Positions 1 through 6,993 are shown, numbered from the stretch's first letter. The stretch is DNA of 10,276 nucleotides from CAZPUI01 sp964415525 (GCA_964415525.1 CAYQAS010000135.1:1-10276), one strand, 5' to 3'. Numbers and translations are program-made. The notes: generated by a model from the sequence alone, not told the origin.

Positions 1-59
1 TCCTTCTCCTTGAGAAGGGCGTTTCCACCAATGGCGATGAGGGCGATCTTCTTGGTCAT
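1..59 (-). CDS. arcC: Carbamate kinase, N-terminal fragment (cut by window edge)
   Basis: Only the first 19 codons are present, reading MTKKIALIAIGGNALLKEK on the minus strand. The pattern of a short basic start, a hydrophobic beta strand and then GGNALL is the N-terminus of carbamate kinase in the amino-acid kinase superfamily, where the GGNA loop contacts the phosphates. The enzyme makes ATP from carbamoyl phosphate and ADP in the cytosol, in arginine deiminase or purine/allantoin fermentation. The start is supported by an AGG-containing Shine-Dalgarno about 5 nt upstream (complement of 65-70). It is divergent from the ferredoxin gene, with about 280 bp between. The call rests on a short motif; another amino-acid kinase is less likely because GGNALL is characteristic. 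Confidence 0.75.
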   Translation of the reverse strand, partial: MTKKIALIAIGGNALLKEK

Positions 60-337
60 GGGCACCTTTCAAACGAAGAAAAAGAGAGAGTTTAGCTGCG
101 GCCCGCCCACTTGGAAGATGTAAGTCTTTTGGGATCTTTTGTTACAAAGGACCATTCGCGAATTTCGATGCACACATCCTGCCTATGCATCCATTCCCCA
201 GGGATCGCGCCCCGCACCTTCACGTGGGACAAGCCTTTGACAGGGCGGATGTGTACGGGAACCCGCATGGATATGCATTCCGGATCCGCGTCACGTCATG
301 CCTTCCAACGAGCATCCGAAAGGCAAAGGGAGAATCC

Positions 338-619
338 ATGTTCCAGGTCACGTTCACGTCCAGCACCACGCACACCACCGAATGCGAACGGGAGCAGAGC
401 CTTCTCGTGCTGGCGGGCCGAGCTGGAGCGCCCCTGCCCCATACCTGTGGCGGCCACACCCGCTGTGGCACCTGCCGGGTGACCATCCTCGAAGGTGCGA
501 ACAGGCTCACTCCAGTGGGCAACAAGGAGCGCCAAATGCTCGAGGCCAAGGGCGCCGGAGCCGATGAGCGGCTGGCCTGTCAGGCCTGGGCGCGAGGGGA
601 TGTCTCCTGCCGGTTCTGA
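338..619 (+). CDS. [2Fe-2S] ferredoxin, adrenodoxin-like, 93 aa
   Basis: A small soluble electron carrier. The protein begins MFQVTFTSS and holds four cysteines at residues 37, 43, 46 and 81 with spacing C-x5-C-x2-C-x34-C, which is the adrenodoxin/Isc-type [2Fe-2S] ligand pattern (loop CGGHTRCGTC). A further cysteine at 91 lies next to the C-terminus. The length is normal for a single-domain ferredoxin. The ATG at 338 is chosen because an AAAGGGAG Shine-Dalgarno ends 5 nt before it and the beta-grasp fold starts right there; the longer open frame upstream has no family similarity. The HD-domain gene follows after 18 bp and may be in the same transcript. The redox partner cannot be told from the sequence; a direct link to the hydrogenase 7 kb away is only a possibility. 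Confidence 0.88.
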   Translation: MFQVTFTSSTTHTTECEREQSLLVLAGRAGAPLPHTCGGHTRCGTCRVTILEGANRLTPVGNKERQMLEAKGAGADERLACQAWARGDVSCRF

Positions 620-637
620 CCATGGCACAATCGCCCC

Positions 638-1309
638 ATGAAGCCATGGCGAGAACGATGTGAAGCCGCGCTGAAAGCCTTCACGGAGGCTGATGCACGG
701 CGTTTCTGGCATCTCTCGCACGAGACTCCGGATGGCACCCGAGCTCCTTTCGACTATCGATTCGAGCACACCCTCGCGGTTGTCAAACTCGCGCGCTGGC
801 TCGCTCCGAAGGTCGGTGCCGACCTCGACACGGTGGAATGCGCAGCTTGGCTCCACGACTGCCGCAAGCGCCTGAAGGATCCCCAGGGCAAGGATCACCA
901 CGCCCAGGACGCCAGCGCCGCAGTGGAGGACATCCTGGCGGGCACCGATTTTCCGACCGACAAGATCCCCGCAGTGAAGGTGGCCATCGAACGCCACGTG
1001 GGCCTTCGCCTGAGTCACCGGCTGGAGCCCCTGGAGGCGGCCTGCCTCTGGGACGCGGACAAGCTCAGCAAGCTCGGTGCCGCCAGTCTGGTGCACTTTG
1101 TGGCCGTCAGCGGGGCCTTCCAGCCCCTCTCGACAGCGGATGTCCTGAAGCGCGGCATCGCATGGCTGGAGCTGGCCCGCGGCATCGTGACCAGCATGAA
1201 CACAGCGCCCGCGCGGCAGGAGGCCGAGCGCCGCTTCGCATTTCTCGATCGGCACTACCTCCAGTTAAAGCGGGAATGGGCCGATCCCATGGAGGGAGCC
1301 CTTCCATGA
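638..1309 (+). CDS. HD-domain phosphohydrolase, 223 aa
   Basis: A metal-dependent phosphohydrolase of the HD superfamily, probably cytosolic. The metal-ligand signature is visible in order: H44 (FEHTLAVV), H73-D74 (WLHDCRK), H120 (IERHV) and D139/D141 in the DADKLSKLGA segment. This set resembles the small YedJ-like branch rather than HD-GYP cyclic-di-GMP phosphodiesterases, as no GYP motif is present. The substrate is unknown; members act on nucleotides or other phosphoesters. There is no signal peptide or membrane segment. The start at 638 has only a weak ribosome site, so coupling to the ferredoxin gene 18 bp upstream is plausible. The stop codon overlaps the start of the HEAT-repeat gene (ATGA at 1306-1309), which points to translational coupling and a shared role. 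Confidence 0.82.
   Translation: MKPWRERCEAALKAFTEADARRFWHLSHETPDGTRAPFDYRFEHTLAVVKLARWLAPKVGADLDTVECAAWLHDCRKRLKDPQGKDHHAQDASAAVEDILAGTDFPTDKIPAVKVAIERHVGLRLSHRLEPLEAACLWDADKLSKLGAASLVHFVAVSGAFQPLSTADVLKRGIAWLELARGIVTSMNTAPARQEAERRFAFLDRHYLQLKREWADPMEGALP
1291..1298 (+). promoter_or_regulatory. Ribosome binding site setting the start of the HEAT-repeat gene
   Basis: GGAGGGAG sits 7 nt before the ATG at 1306. The open frame extends back to 838, but that upstream part overlaps the HD gene in another frame and reads as arginine/glycine/proline-rich out-of-frame translation. The true start is therefore 1306 (or the adjacent ATG at 1309). Confidence 0.75.
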
Positions 1310-3633
1310 TGCTTTTTCCAGACCTCGCCCAGGCCATCCAGCTCGCCCTCAAGGCGATGTCCATGTACACCGCCTCTCACCCACGTTCCGCCGAGGCCCT
1401 TCGGGCCCTCCACGCGGCACTCGCCACCTGGCTGGCAGAACGCCCGAGCCTTCAACTGGTCGTGAGCAACGGCGTGATCTTTGTGGATGGCCAGCCCGTG
1501 GAGGGCCTGAACCTTCACGTGAAAGCGCTGACCCGGCAGTTCGCCGAGCGATCCATCGCCGGGGTGGTCATTCAGCCGGGCACCACGGTGGAGGAATGCC
1601 AGGGCTTCCTGCAGATCCTCCTCCTCAAGCCCGCGAAATTGGACGAGCAGGGCGGCGTGGCCCGCGTCTTCGACACCCTCGGCCTGAAGCGGATCACCTT
1701 GACCCAGACCCAGTATCGAGAGATCCGCGAGGGCGAACCCGATGGTGCCGGCGGAGAAGGCACGGGCCAGGAAGCACGCCCGGCCACGGGTGCTGGTGCA
1801 GAAGCGCCCCCAGCCTTTGGTTCGAATCCCCTGGATGATTTCTCCGCTGCGCCGCTCGTGTCTGGCTGGATGGATTACCTCCATTCCGCCGTGATGGACC
1901 GGGGCCTGGATGACCTCCTGGGGGGCGCCGTGCCGCGCATGCCCTGGGATCCCCCCTTTGCGGGAGCACTGCCCCCCGCCGACCTCGCCCAGCTCGGCAC
2001 CTATGCCGAACGACAGGGCTGGGGCGCCTCCCTGCCTCCCAGCCACCAGTTGGAGGCCTTCCGCAAGGCGCTCATGGATCTGGATGGTGCCCACCAGCTC
2101 TCCATCCTTTCAGGCCAGAGTAGCCTCGCCGCCATGCCAGCGGCCCTCCGCATCTCATTCCAAGCCCTCGCTCCCGAACTCTTCGCCAGCGCCACGTCCC
2201 GCCTCCTCTCCCAGGGCGCCGACTGGAACGGCCTGCGCAGCGCGCTCTATGACCTCCTGCGAGGCACACCGGATCGGCAGACCTGGCTGGAAGCACTGAC
2301 AGGACGCCTTCAGCAGGATGGTCTCGGCTTCGAACGGGTGGAGGACCTGGTCCGTCAGATGAACTGGGATGGCCAACCGGTGGAAACCCAGATCCGGCAG
2401 GTCGAGGATCCCCGCCTGTTCTGGGAGCTCACCCTGGAGCAGCGCCTCGCCTTCCTGCGCAGGCTGCTGGAACAGGGCCGCACCGAGACTTTCCTGGCCC
2501 TTCTCGACCACCTGATTCTGCGCCTGTCCAGCGAGCAACCCGGCCCCAGGGAAGCAGCCCTGCGAACTTTGGCAGGAATCACCGATTGGCTTTGCGACGC
2601 CTGTTTCCCCCATGAAGCGGAAGGCCCCCTCCTGGACGGCCTCAAGACCCACTTCGCCTGGGAGCCCCTCCCACCGCTCCTGGATCTCACGACGACCGCC
2701 CTCGGCACACTGCTGGCCTGTCTCCTGCGCCGCAAGGAGCTTGGCCCCGTGTCCGAGCTGCTGCGGGAGATGAGGGGCCTCCTGGAGGTCCTGGGCGAGG
2801 GTCGAGAGGATCTGCCCCCCGCGTTCGAGCGGATGCTCTCCCTGCTCTGCGCCGAAAGCCCCATGGACGGTGCCTTCGAAGTGCTCCACGGCATGGAGCC
2901 CGCACAGATTCATCTGGAGGCGATTCCCTTCTTTGAATTCCTGGAGCATCCAGGCGCCACGGCGCTCATGGAGCGGCTCGCCTCCGAACCCGATCGCCGC
3001 CGTCGGGGCCGCCTCATGGAAGTGATGCGGGGCCTCGGCGAGGCCGCCGTTCCCGCGCTGCGGAACGCGCTGACGCATCCCTCCTGGTTCGTGGTGCGCA
3101 ATGCCCTCAACCTGCTTTCGGAACTGGGCCATGCGGGCCTGTTGGAGGACGTGGCCCAGTGCCTGCGCCATCGGGATCCACGGGTGCGACAGGCCGCCGT
3201 GCGGGCACTCTGGAAGCTGGGTGGCCCCACCTCGGATGGTCCCCTGCTGGAGCTGCTGCCGGTCACGGACCCCGACACCCAATTGGAGATCCTATTCGGC
3301 CTGGGACAGATCCAGAGCCCTCGCGCCGCCGCGGCGCTGCAGCCCTTTGCCTCGGACGCCCGCGTTTCCGAACGGCTGCGGATCAAGGCCATCGAGGTGC
3401 TCGGCCTCCTGGGGCGCCCTGAGAGCCTTGGCACGCTCACGGAACTCCTGCGTCGCAAGGGGCGGATCTTCACCTCCGCGGAGCCCCTTCCTGTCCGACT
3501 GGCAGCGGCCAAGGCCCTGCTGGCGCTGAATAGCACGCCTGCCCGCACCGCCCTGCAGGAGATCGTCGCCTCCGAACCCCGTGGCGCAGATCGAGAGGCC
3601 CTTCAATCGCTGATTCAAGGATCCGGTCGATGA
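1306..3633 (+). CDS. HEAT-repeat protein with unknown N-terminal domain, 775 aa
   Basis: A large soluble protein with no signal peptide or membrane helix. Residues about 1-140 form a compact domain (MMLFPDLAQAIQLALKAMSM, then a strand pair LQLVVSNGVIFVDGQPVEG). Similar domains recur in front of other signalling modules in deep-branching bacteria; I do not know a function for it. Residues about 143-180 are a Gly/Ala/Glu/Pro-rich linker. The middle is helical and leucine-rich. From about residue 550 to the end there are HEAT-type helical repeats with the usual pattern, for example AVPALRNAL, VVRNALNLLSEL, DPRVRQAAVRALWKLG and RIKAIEVLGLLG. HEAT arrays bind protein partners, so a scaffold or adaptor is likely. 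Its start overlaps the HD gene stop and its stop overlaps the kinase start (ATGA at 3630-3633), so the three proteins are probably made together and may form one signalling unit. Confidence 0.8.
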   Translation: MMLFPDLAQAIQLALKAMSMYTASHPRSAEALRALHAALATWLAERPSLQLVVSNGVIFVDGQPVEGLNLHVKALTRQFAERSIAGVVIQPGTTVEECQGFLQILLLKPAKLDEQGGVARVFDTLGLKRITLTQTQYREIREGEPDGAGGEGTGQEARPATGAGAEAPPAFGSNPLDDFSAAPLVSGWMDYLHSAVMDRGLDDLLGGAVPRMPWDPPFAGALPPADLAQLGTYAERQGWGASLPPSHQLEAFRKALMDLDGAHQLSILSGQSSLAAMPAALRISFQALAPELFASATSRLLSQGADWNGLRSALYDLLRGTPDRQTWLEALTGRLQQDGLGFERVEDLVRQMNWDGQPVETQIRQVEDPRLFWELTLEQRLAFLRRLLEQGRTETFLALLDHLILRLSSEQPGPREAALRTLAGITDWLCDACFPHEAEGPLLDGLKTHFAWEPLPPLLDLTTTALGTLLACLLRRKELGPVSELLREMRGLLEVLGEGREDLPPAFERMLSLLCAESPMDGAFEVLHGMEPAQIHLEAIPFFEFLEHPGATALMERLASEPDRRRRGRLMEVMRGLGEAAVPALRNALTHPSWFVVRNALNLLSELGHAGLLEDVAQCLRHRDPRVRQAAVRALWKLGGPTSDGPLLELLPVTDPDTQLEILFGLGQIQSPRAAAALQPFASDARVSERLRIKAIEVLGLLGRPESLGTLTELLRRKGRIFTSAEPLPVRLAAAKALLALNSTPARTALQEIVASEPRGADREALQSLIQGSGR

Positions 3634-4694
3634 CGGAAATCCACGATTCCAAGGCCCTCCTGGAAGCCTTTGCCGCCTTCACCGAGGCATCGGAGCAGCT
3701 CCAGACCCGCTACGGCGCCCTGGAAGGCCGTCTGGCGCGGCTGCAGAACGAGCTGGAGACCGTGCTCGACGTGGTGCCCTTCGGCATCTGGGTGACCGGA
3801 GAGCAGGGCGAACTCCGGTTCTCCAACCGTCCGCGCGGCCTCGAAGGCACTTTCCTGGATGGGCCGAATCCCTGGGAACCGAAATCCCCCACGGGTCTCC
3901 GCCAATTCCGGTCCGGAGACGGCGCCGATCGTTACTTCGAGCAGGAGATGCGTCCCACGGAAGCCGGACGGGTCATCACCCTGCGAGATGTCACGGAGGC
4001 TCATCTGAGGGCCCAGCAGGCCAACCGCGAGGACCGACTCCAGGCCATGGGCCTCATGGCGGCCGAACTGGCCCATGAAATCCGCAATCCGCTGGGTGGG
4101 CTAAGTCTCTTCGCCGGGATGCTGGCCCAGGATCTGGCGGACCGCCCGGAGCAGCTGGAACTGGTGGAGCGCATCCAGGAGGGCGTGCACCGGCTCAACA
4201 CCCTGGTGGGCAACACCCTCACGTTCAGCCGGGACCTGAATCCCAAACCGGAACGCATCAGCCTTGGCGTCTTTTGGGACGAGCTGATGGCGGGCCAGCG
4301 ACGCCCTGCCAGTCTGGCGTGGACCAACAAGGTGCCCGCAGAGGCCGCATGGCAGGCGGATCCGGGCCTCCTGAGGCAGGTGGGCACCAACCTGATCCAG
4401 AACGCCATCAAGGCCCTGGAGGACCAACCCAAGGGCAGGCTCAACCTGAAGGCCATCCGGGAGAAGATCGACGGAATCCCGCACTGGCGGCTCGTCCTGG
4501 AGGACAACGGATGCGGGATCCCGGCGGAGGCCCTCCTGAGGGTCTTCGATCCCTTCTACACCACCTTCCGCGGCGGCACCGGCCTGGGGCTGGCGGTCTG
4601 CCACCGCATCCTCCTCGCCCACGGAGGCCTGCTCTACCTGGAGAGCTCCGAAGGCGTCGGCACCAAGGTGCACCTTCGGCTGCCAGCGGCATAA
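3630..4694 (+). CDS. Soluble PAS-type sensor histidine kinase, 354 aa
   Basis: A two-component sensor kinase without membrane segments, thus a cytosolic sensor. Residues about 8-45 are predicted coiled coil. About 45-125 looks like a reduced PAS domain (VVPFGIWVTGEQGELRFSN, ending in VITLRDVTEAH). The dimerisation/phosphotransfer helix has the H box ELAHEIRNPL with phospho-accepting H149. The ATPase domain shows the N box (NLIQNAIKAL, N258), G1 (DNGCGIP, 292-298), the F box (FDPFYTTF) and G2 (GGTGLGLAV). The HEIRNPL and FDPFYTT patterns are those of the NtrB/AtoS/ZraS class, whose partners are often sigma-54 activators. No response regulator lies next to it; the nearest is the receiver-only protein at 7034. 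It is the last gene of the HD-HEAT-kinase run and ends 7 bp from the convergent DUF2652 gene. Confidence 0.93.
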   Translation: MTEIHDSKALLEAFAAFTEASEQLQTRYGALEGRLARLQNELETVLDVVPFGIWVTGEQGELRFSNRPRGLEGTFLDGPNPWEPKSPTGLRQFRSGDGADRYFEQEMRPTEAGRVITLRDVTEAHLRAQQANREDRLQAMGLMAAELAHEIRNPLGGLSLFAGMLAQDLADRPEQLELVERIQEGVHRLNTLVGNTLTFSRDLNPKPERISLGVFWDELMAGQRRPASLAWTNKVPAEAAWQADPGLLRQVGTNLIQNAIKALEDQPKGRLNLKAIREKIDGIPHWRLVLEDNGCGIPAEALLRVFDPFYTTFRGGTGLGLAVCHRILLAHGGLLYLESSEGVGTKVHLRLPAA

Positions 4695-4701
4695 CGGCGA
4701 T

Positions 4702-5406
4702 TCAGGCTTCCGGGTCGGAGCGGAATCGGAAATCCCAGGTCATCTTCCGGATGGTGAGCCTGATCCGAGCCCATCGGGAAGCAGGGGGCATCTCCTCCAG
4801 CCCTTCGAAGGTCCGGAGGTAGGCTGGGTCGTCACCTTCATGGGCAGGGCCAAGGTCCACGGCGTCGAATTCGGCCCCCCCTCCGAGCACCTTCCATGCG
4901 GAAGGAGTCAACAGGAGGTGGGTGACCGCATGTAGGTCGCGATCCCGGAGCCGGTAGGCCTGATTCACGTCCGCCCCCGTCGCCTCCACGCGTCCTTTTC
5001 TGACCCGAACCAGGGCCGTGCCGCAGTGGACGAGCACCTTCAGTCGAATCCGCTGTACCGCCTGACAGGCTTCACAGGGGCACGTATTCGCGGCCACCAG
5101 TTCCTGTTGTCGCCAGAGGAACCCCTGAACGAGGGCCTCCAGTCGGGCATGAAACCCTTCGGGAACCCCATCCACGCCATCAAGATCCAGGACGAAATTC
5201 AGGCCGTCCCCATCGATCCGGCCGAGGTTCCATGGTCCGGAAGTCCCATCGGCCAAGCGCTGAAGGAGGTCCGCCAGGATGCCCCGCCCATGGATCGCAG
5301 CCATGCGGGAGGCGCGTGTATACCGGGAGAAGCCGCGAAGATCCGCGAGCACCAGCAGAATGCGGTGAGGCTCGCCGGCCCCGGCCATAGGTATGGAAGT
5401 CGCCAT
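4702..5406 (-). CDS. DUF2652 (nucleotide-cyclase-like) protein, 234 aa
   Basis: The protein resembles DUF2652, a family related in fold to class III nucleotide cyclases. Visible marks are a first strand ending in ADLRGFSRYT with D22, the segment GRIDGDGLNFVL with D66, a cysteine cluster C109-x-C111-x2-C114 (CPCEACQ), LKVLVHCGTA with H127, and ATGADVNQAYRL. The two aspartates sit where class III cyclases hold their metal ions, but activity is unproven and many family members have no known role. No signal peptide or membrane helix is seen. The start is uncertain: 5406 (MATSIPMAG) is used because the frame upstream of it reads as low-quality Ser/Arg-rich sequence; 5388 is equally possible, and neither has a good Shine-Dalgarno. 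It lies downstream of the MFS gene on the same strand and converges with the kinase. Confidence 0.7.
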   Translation of the reverse strand: MATSIPMAGAGEPHRILLVLADLRGFSRYTRASRMAAIHGRGILADLLQRLADGTSGPWNLGRIDGDGLNFVLDLDGVDGVPEGFHARLEALVQGFLWRQQELVAANTCPCEACQAVQRIRLKVLVHCGTALVRVRKGRVEATGADVNQAYRLRDRDLHAVTHLLLTPSAWKVLGGGAEFDAVDLGPAHEGDDPAYLRTFEGLEEMPPASRWARIRLTIRKMTWDFRFRSDPEA

Positions 5407-5416
5407 GAGTGAAGAA

Positions 5417-5482
5417 TTAGGAAGTCTGGAAGTCGATCGGGGCCACGAGCAACGTGATGTCATCAGTATGCCACATCACCCC
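5417..5482 (-). pseudogene. Possible remnant: C-terminal tail of a PP2C/SpoIIE-type phosphatase
   Basis: In the gap between the MFS stop (5497) and the DUF2652 start (5406), a different minus-strand frame reads GVMWHTDDITLLVAPIDFQTS (split here: GVMWH, then TDDITLLVAPIDFQTS) and ends at a TAA at 5417. DDITLLV followed by a short strand is the usual C-terminal end of SpoIIE/PP2C serine phosphatases, where the DD helps bind metal. Third codon positions are mostly G or C, as in the true genes nearby. No phosphatase body is present upstream, because that region is the MFS gene in another frame. It may be the leftover end of a deleted gene, or chance. Confidence 0.35.
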
Positions 5483-5489
5483 AAGGGGT
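5454..5489. repeat. Two adjoining inverted repeats behind the MFS gene
   Basis: GTGATGT (5454-5460) and ACATCAC (5473-5479) form a perfect 7-bp inverted repeat with a 12-nt loop. ACCCCAAGGGGT (5478-5489) is a perfect palindrome that overlaps it by two bases. In the minus-strand transcript they would lie just past the MFS stop and fold as alternatives. No T-run follows, so this is not a standard intrinsic terminator. Confidence 0.4.
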
Positions 5490-5496
5490 TCCCGGT

Positions 5497-6645
5497 TCAG
5501 GATTTCCAGCGCCCACTGCGGAGCCGCATTCCAAGCGCCAGGGCCAGACCGAGCGCCAAGGCGCCGAAGCCCCATCCCCAGCGGTACCCGAAGTGCTCCA
5601 TGGGAAATCCCATCACGAGGCTGCCCAGCCCGATGCCTGCGTCGTAGGCGAAATACTGAGTGCCCAGCGCCAATCCCCGCTGTTCGGGCTTGGCGTGAAC
5701 CATCGCGTGGGCGAACAGGAGCGTGTGGACCATCCCGAAACCCGCACCATAGAAGGCCCCGGAGAGGATGTGCCGAGACAGTCCGCCCGGGAGCACCGCC
5801 AGGGCCACCGCCGCCAAGAAGGTCATGAGCAGCATGGGCACCAGCAGACGCTGGGGATCCGTGCCAATGCCCCGGAGAGCCATTCCCAGACGCATGAGCA
5901 CCATACCCAGGGCGTAGCAGGAGAGGAGGGCCGAGGGCCAGAGGAAGCCCAGCGCCTTGGCTTCCTGCGCCGAATACGAGGGAATCGCCCCGTAGCTCAA
6001 AGCTAGGCAGGCCAGGATGCCCATGGGAATGAGGAGCCAGTTTCCCGGCCAGCGGTATTGAAGGCGGGGCCGTTTGGTGGGCTGCGGGGCATCCGGAAGG
6101 CGCGACACCAGCAGATGCAGCAGGAAGATGAGACCGGCCAGAACCAGCATCAACCCTCGGAATCCCAGCCCGGGCATCAACCAGAGGCCGAGCATGGGTC
6201 CAAGGGCGGCGCCTCCCGGAGCCGCCATCCCGAACAGGGCCAGGCCGTCCAAACGCTGGCTTTCCGGCAGGTAGCCTCCCACCCAGGCCAGAGTCGCGGT
6301 ACGGAAACCAGACCACACCACCCCATGCGCCAGTCCCAGTGCCATGAACATCCACGGCCGGGTGAACACGGCGTAGAGGAGGAAACACACCATGGCGAGG
6401 AGGGTGGCGGCTCCCAAGATCCGCTTCTGGCCGTAGCGATCACCAAGCAGACCGGTGAACAAAGCGCCAATGCCACTCCCGATCATGAAGGTGGTGGTGA
6501 ATCGCCCGCTTTCGGCGAGCCCCACCCCCAAGGTTCTCAGGTGGAAAGGCAGCGTCGGGAGGAGCTGGTATACCGCCGTGAAACTGAGGAGGTAGAAGGT
6601 CCAGACGAGATAGAAGGAGCGGCCGAAGCGCGGGGCAGTCGCCAT
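5497..6645 (-). CDS. MFS transporter, 382 aa
   Basis: An integral inner-membrane transporter of the major facilitator superfamily. About 12 hydrophobic segments are spread over the length, which is typical (about 380-400 residues) for drug- or sugar-efflux type members. After helix 2 comes the MFS motif A variant GLLGDRYGQKRIL (residues about 65-77), with the conserved G, D and R residues. The second half starts after a basic loop (about 188-197) and repeats the six-helix pattern. The substrate cannot be named; the sequence is closest in style to YfcJ/Bcr-like exporters. The ATG at 6645 is preceded by CAAAAA with no Shine-Dalgarno and a TAGAAT box only 6 nt upstream, which raises the chance of leaderless translation. 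It is divergent from the hydrogenase operon. Confidence 0.88.
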   Translation of the reverse strand: MATAPRFGRSFYLVWTFYLLSFTAVYQLLPTLPFHLRTLGVGLAESGRFTTTFMIGSGIGALFTGLLGDRYGQKRILGAATLLAMVCFLLYAVFTRPWMFMALGLAHGVVWSGFRTATLAWVGGYLPESQRLDGLALFGMAAPGGAALGPMLGLWLMPGLGFRGLMLVLAGLIFLLHLLVSRLPDAPQPTKRPRLQYRWPGNWLLIPMGILACLALSYGAIPSYSAQEAKALGFLWPSALLSCYALGMVLMRLGMALRGIGTDPQRLLVPMLLMTFLAAVALAVLPGGLSRHILSGAFYGAGFGMVHTLLFAHAMVHAKPEQRGLALGTQYFAYDAGIGLGSLVMGFPMEHFGYRWGWGFGALALGLALALGMRLRSGRWKS

Positions 6646-6651
6646 TTTTTG

Positions 6652-6657
6652 ATTCTA
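6652..6657 (-). promoter_or_regulatory. Candidate -10 box of the MFS gene
   Basis: On the minus strand the hexamer TAGAAT (5 of 6 to TATAAT) ends 6 nt before the MFS ATG, so transcription would begin at or next to the start codon. There is no good -35 match at 16-18 bp upstream. The call is weak. Confidence 0.3.
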
Positions 6658-6783
6658 AACCGCACCCCCCCCGGGTTGACCGACATCACGTTTACAAGTC
6701 GTCAACGATTCAAACGGACCGTTCTCCGTGACAGAAACACCTAAGCTCCACGCAAGTCACCATTCAGTCGCTTTCAACCAAAA

Positions 6784-6796
6784 ACAACTCGGTTGT
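6784..6796. promoter_or_regulatory. Operator-like palindrome flanked by A and T runs
   Basis: ACAACTCGGTTGT has 5-bp perfect arms around TCG, preceded by A5 and followed by C and T6. It could bind a dimeric regulator. A terminator on the plus strand is possible in form, but the stem is only 5 bp and no plus-strand gene ends upstream. Confidence 0.25.
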
Positions 6797-6830
6797 CTTT
6801 TTTCGGCATAACCGACTCATTCTGTCGACC

Positions 6831-6847
6831 TTGAAACAATTTGAACG
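6831..6847 (+). promoter_or_regulatory. Direct repeat TTGAAAC/TTGAACG, possible activator site
   Basis: TTGAAAC at 6831 and TTGAACG at 6841 start exactly 10 bp apart, one helical turn, which suits two monomers on the same DNA face. They lie 17 bp upstream of the candidate -35 box, a usual place for an activator. Confidence 0.3.
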
Positions 6848-6863
6848 CTCCTGTTTTTCTTCC

Positions 6864-6892
6864 TGGACCGGGCGTTAACCCTGGCTTAGGAT
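6864..6892 (+). promoter_or_regulatory. Candidate sigma-70-type promoter of the hydrogenase operon
   Basis: TGGACC (6864-6869, 4 of 6 to TTGACA) and TAGGAT (6887-6892, 4 of 6 to TATAAT) are separated by an ideal 17 bp. Transcription would start near 6899, giving a leader of about 135 nt before the response regulator gene. Confidence 0.4.
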
Positions 6893-6993
6893 GCAGCCAG
6901 TTTTCCATCCAACTGCACCTACACACCCTTCCCCCGTGAGACGCAGCGGAGTGACCGGCCCCTGAGGGCTGGTGAGTCCTATGTCTCGGCATC

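Noticed and set aside
138..148. TTTGTTACAAA as a Rex or FNR-like operator between carbamate kinase and ferredoxin genes
   Set aside because: Arms are only 5 bp and it does not match TTGTGAN-type Rex or TTGATN4ATCAA FNR consensus.
237..242. Perfect TTGACA as -35 of the ferredoxin promoter
   Set aside because: No acceptable -10 box at 15-19 bp downstream; the gap 60-337 holds no promoter I can defend.
1255..3282. Long minus-strand open frames (up to 375 aa) opposite the HEAT-repeat gene
   Set aside because: They mirror a GC-rich coding strand, overlap a better-supported gene over its whole length and show no domain or ribosome site.
5407..5463. Extended N-terminus of the DUF2652 protein from the ATG at 5463
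   Set aside because: The added 19 residues are Ser/Arg-rich without similarity, and the phosphatase-tail frame better explains the codon pattern there.
6871..6896. Sigma-54 promoter (GG-N10-GC) before the hydrogenase operon
   Set aside because: The GG and GC pairs present have spacings of 8 or 11, not 10.
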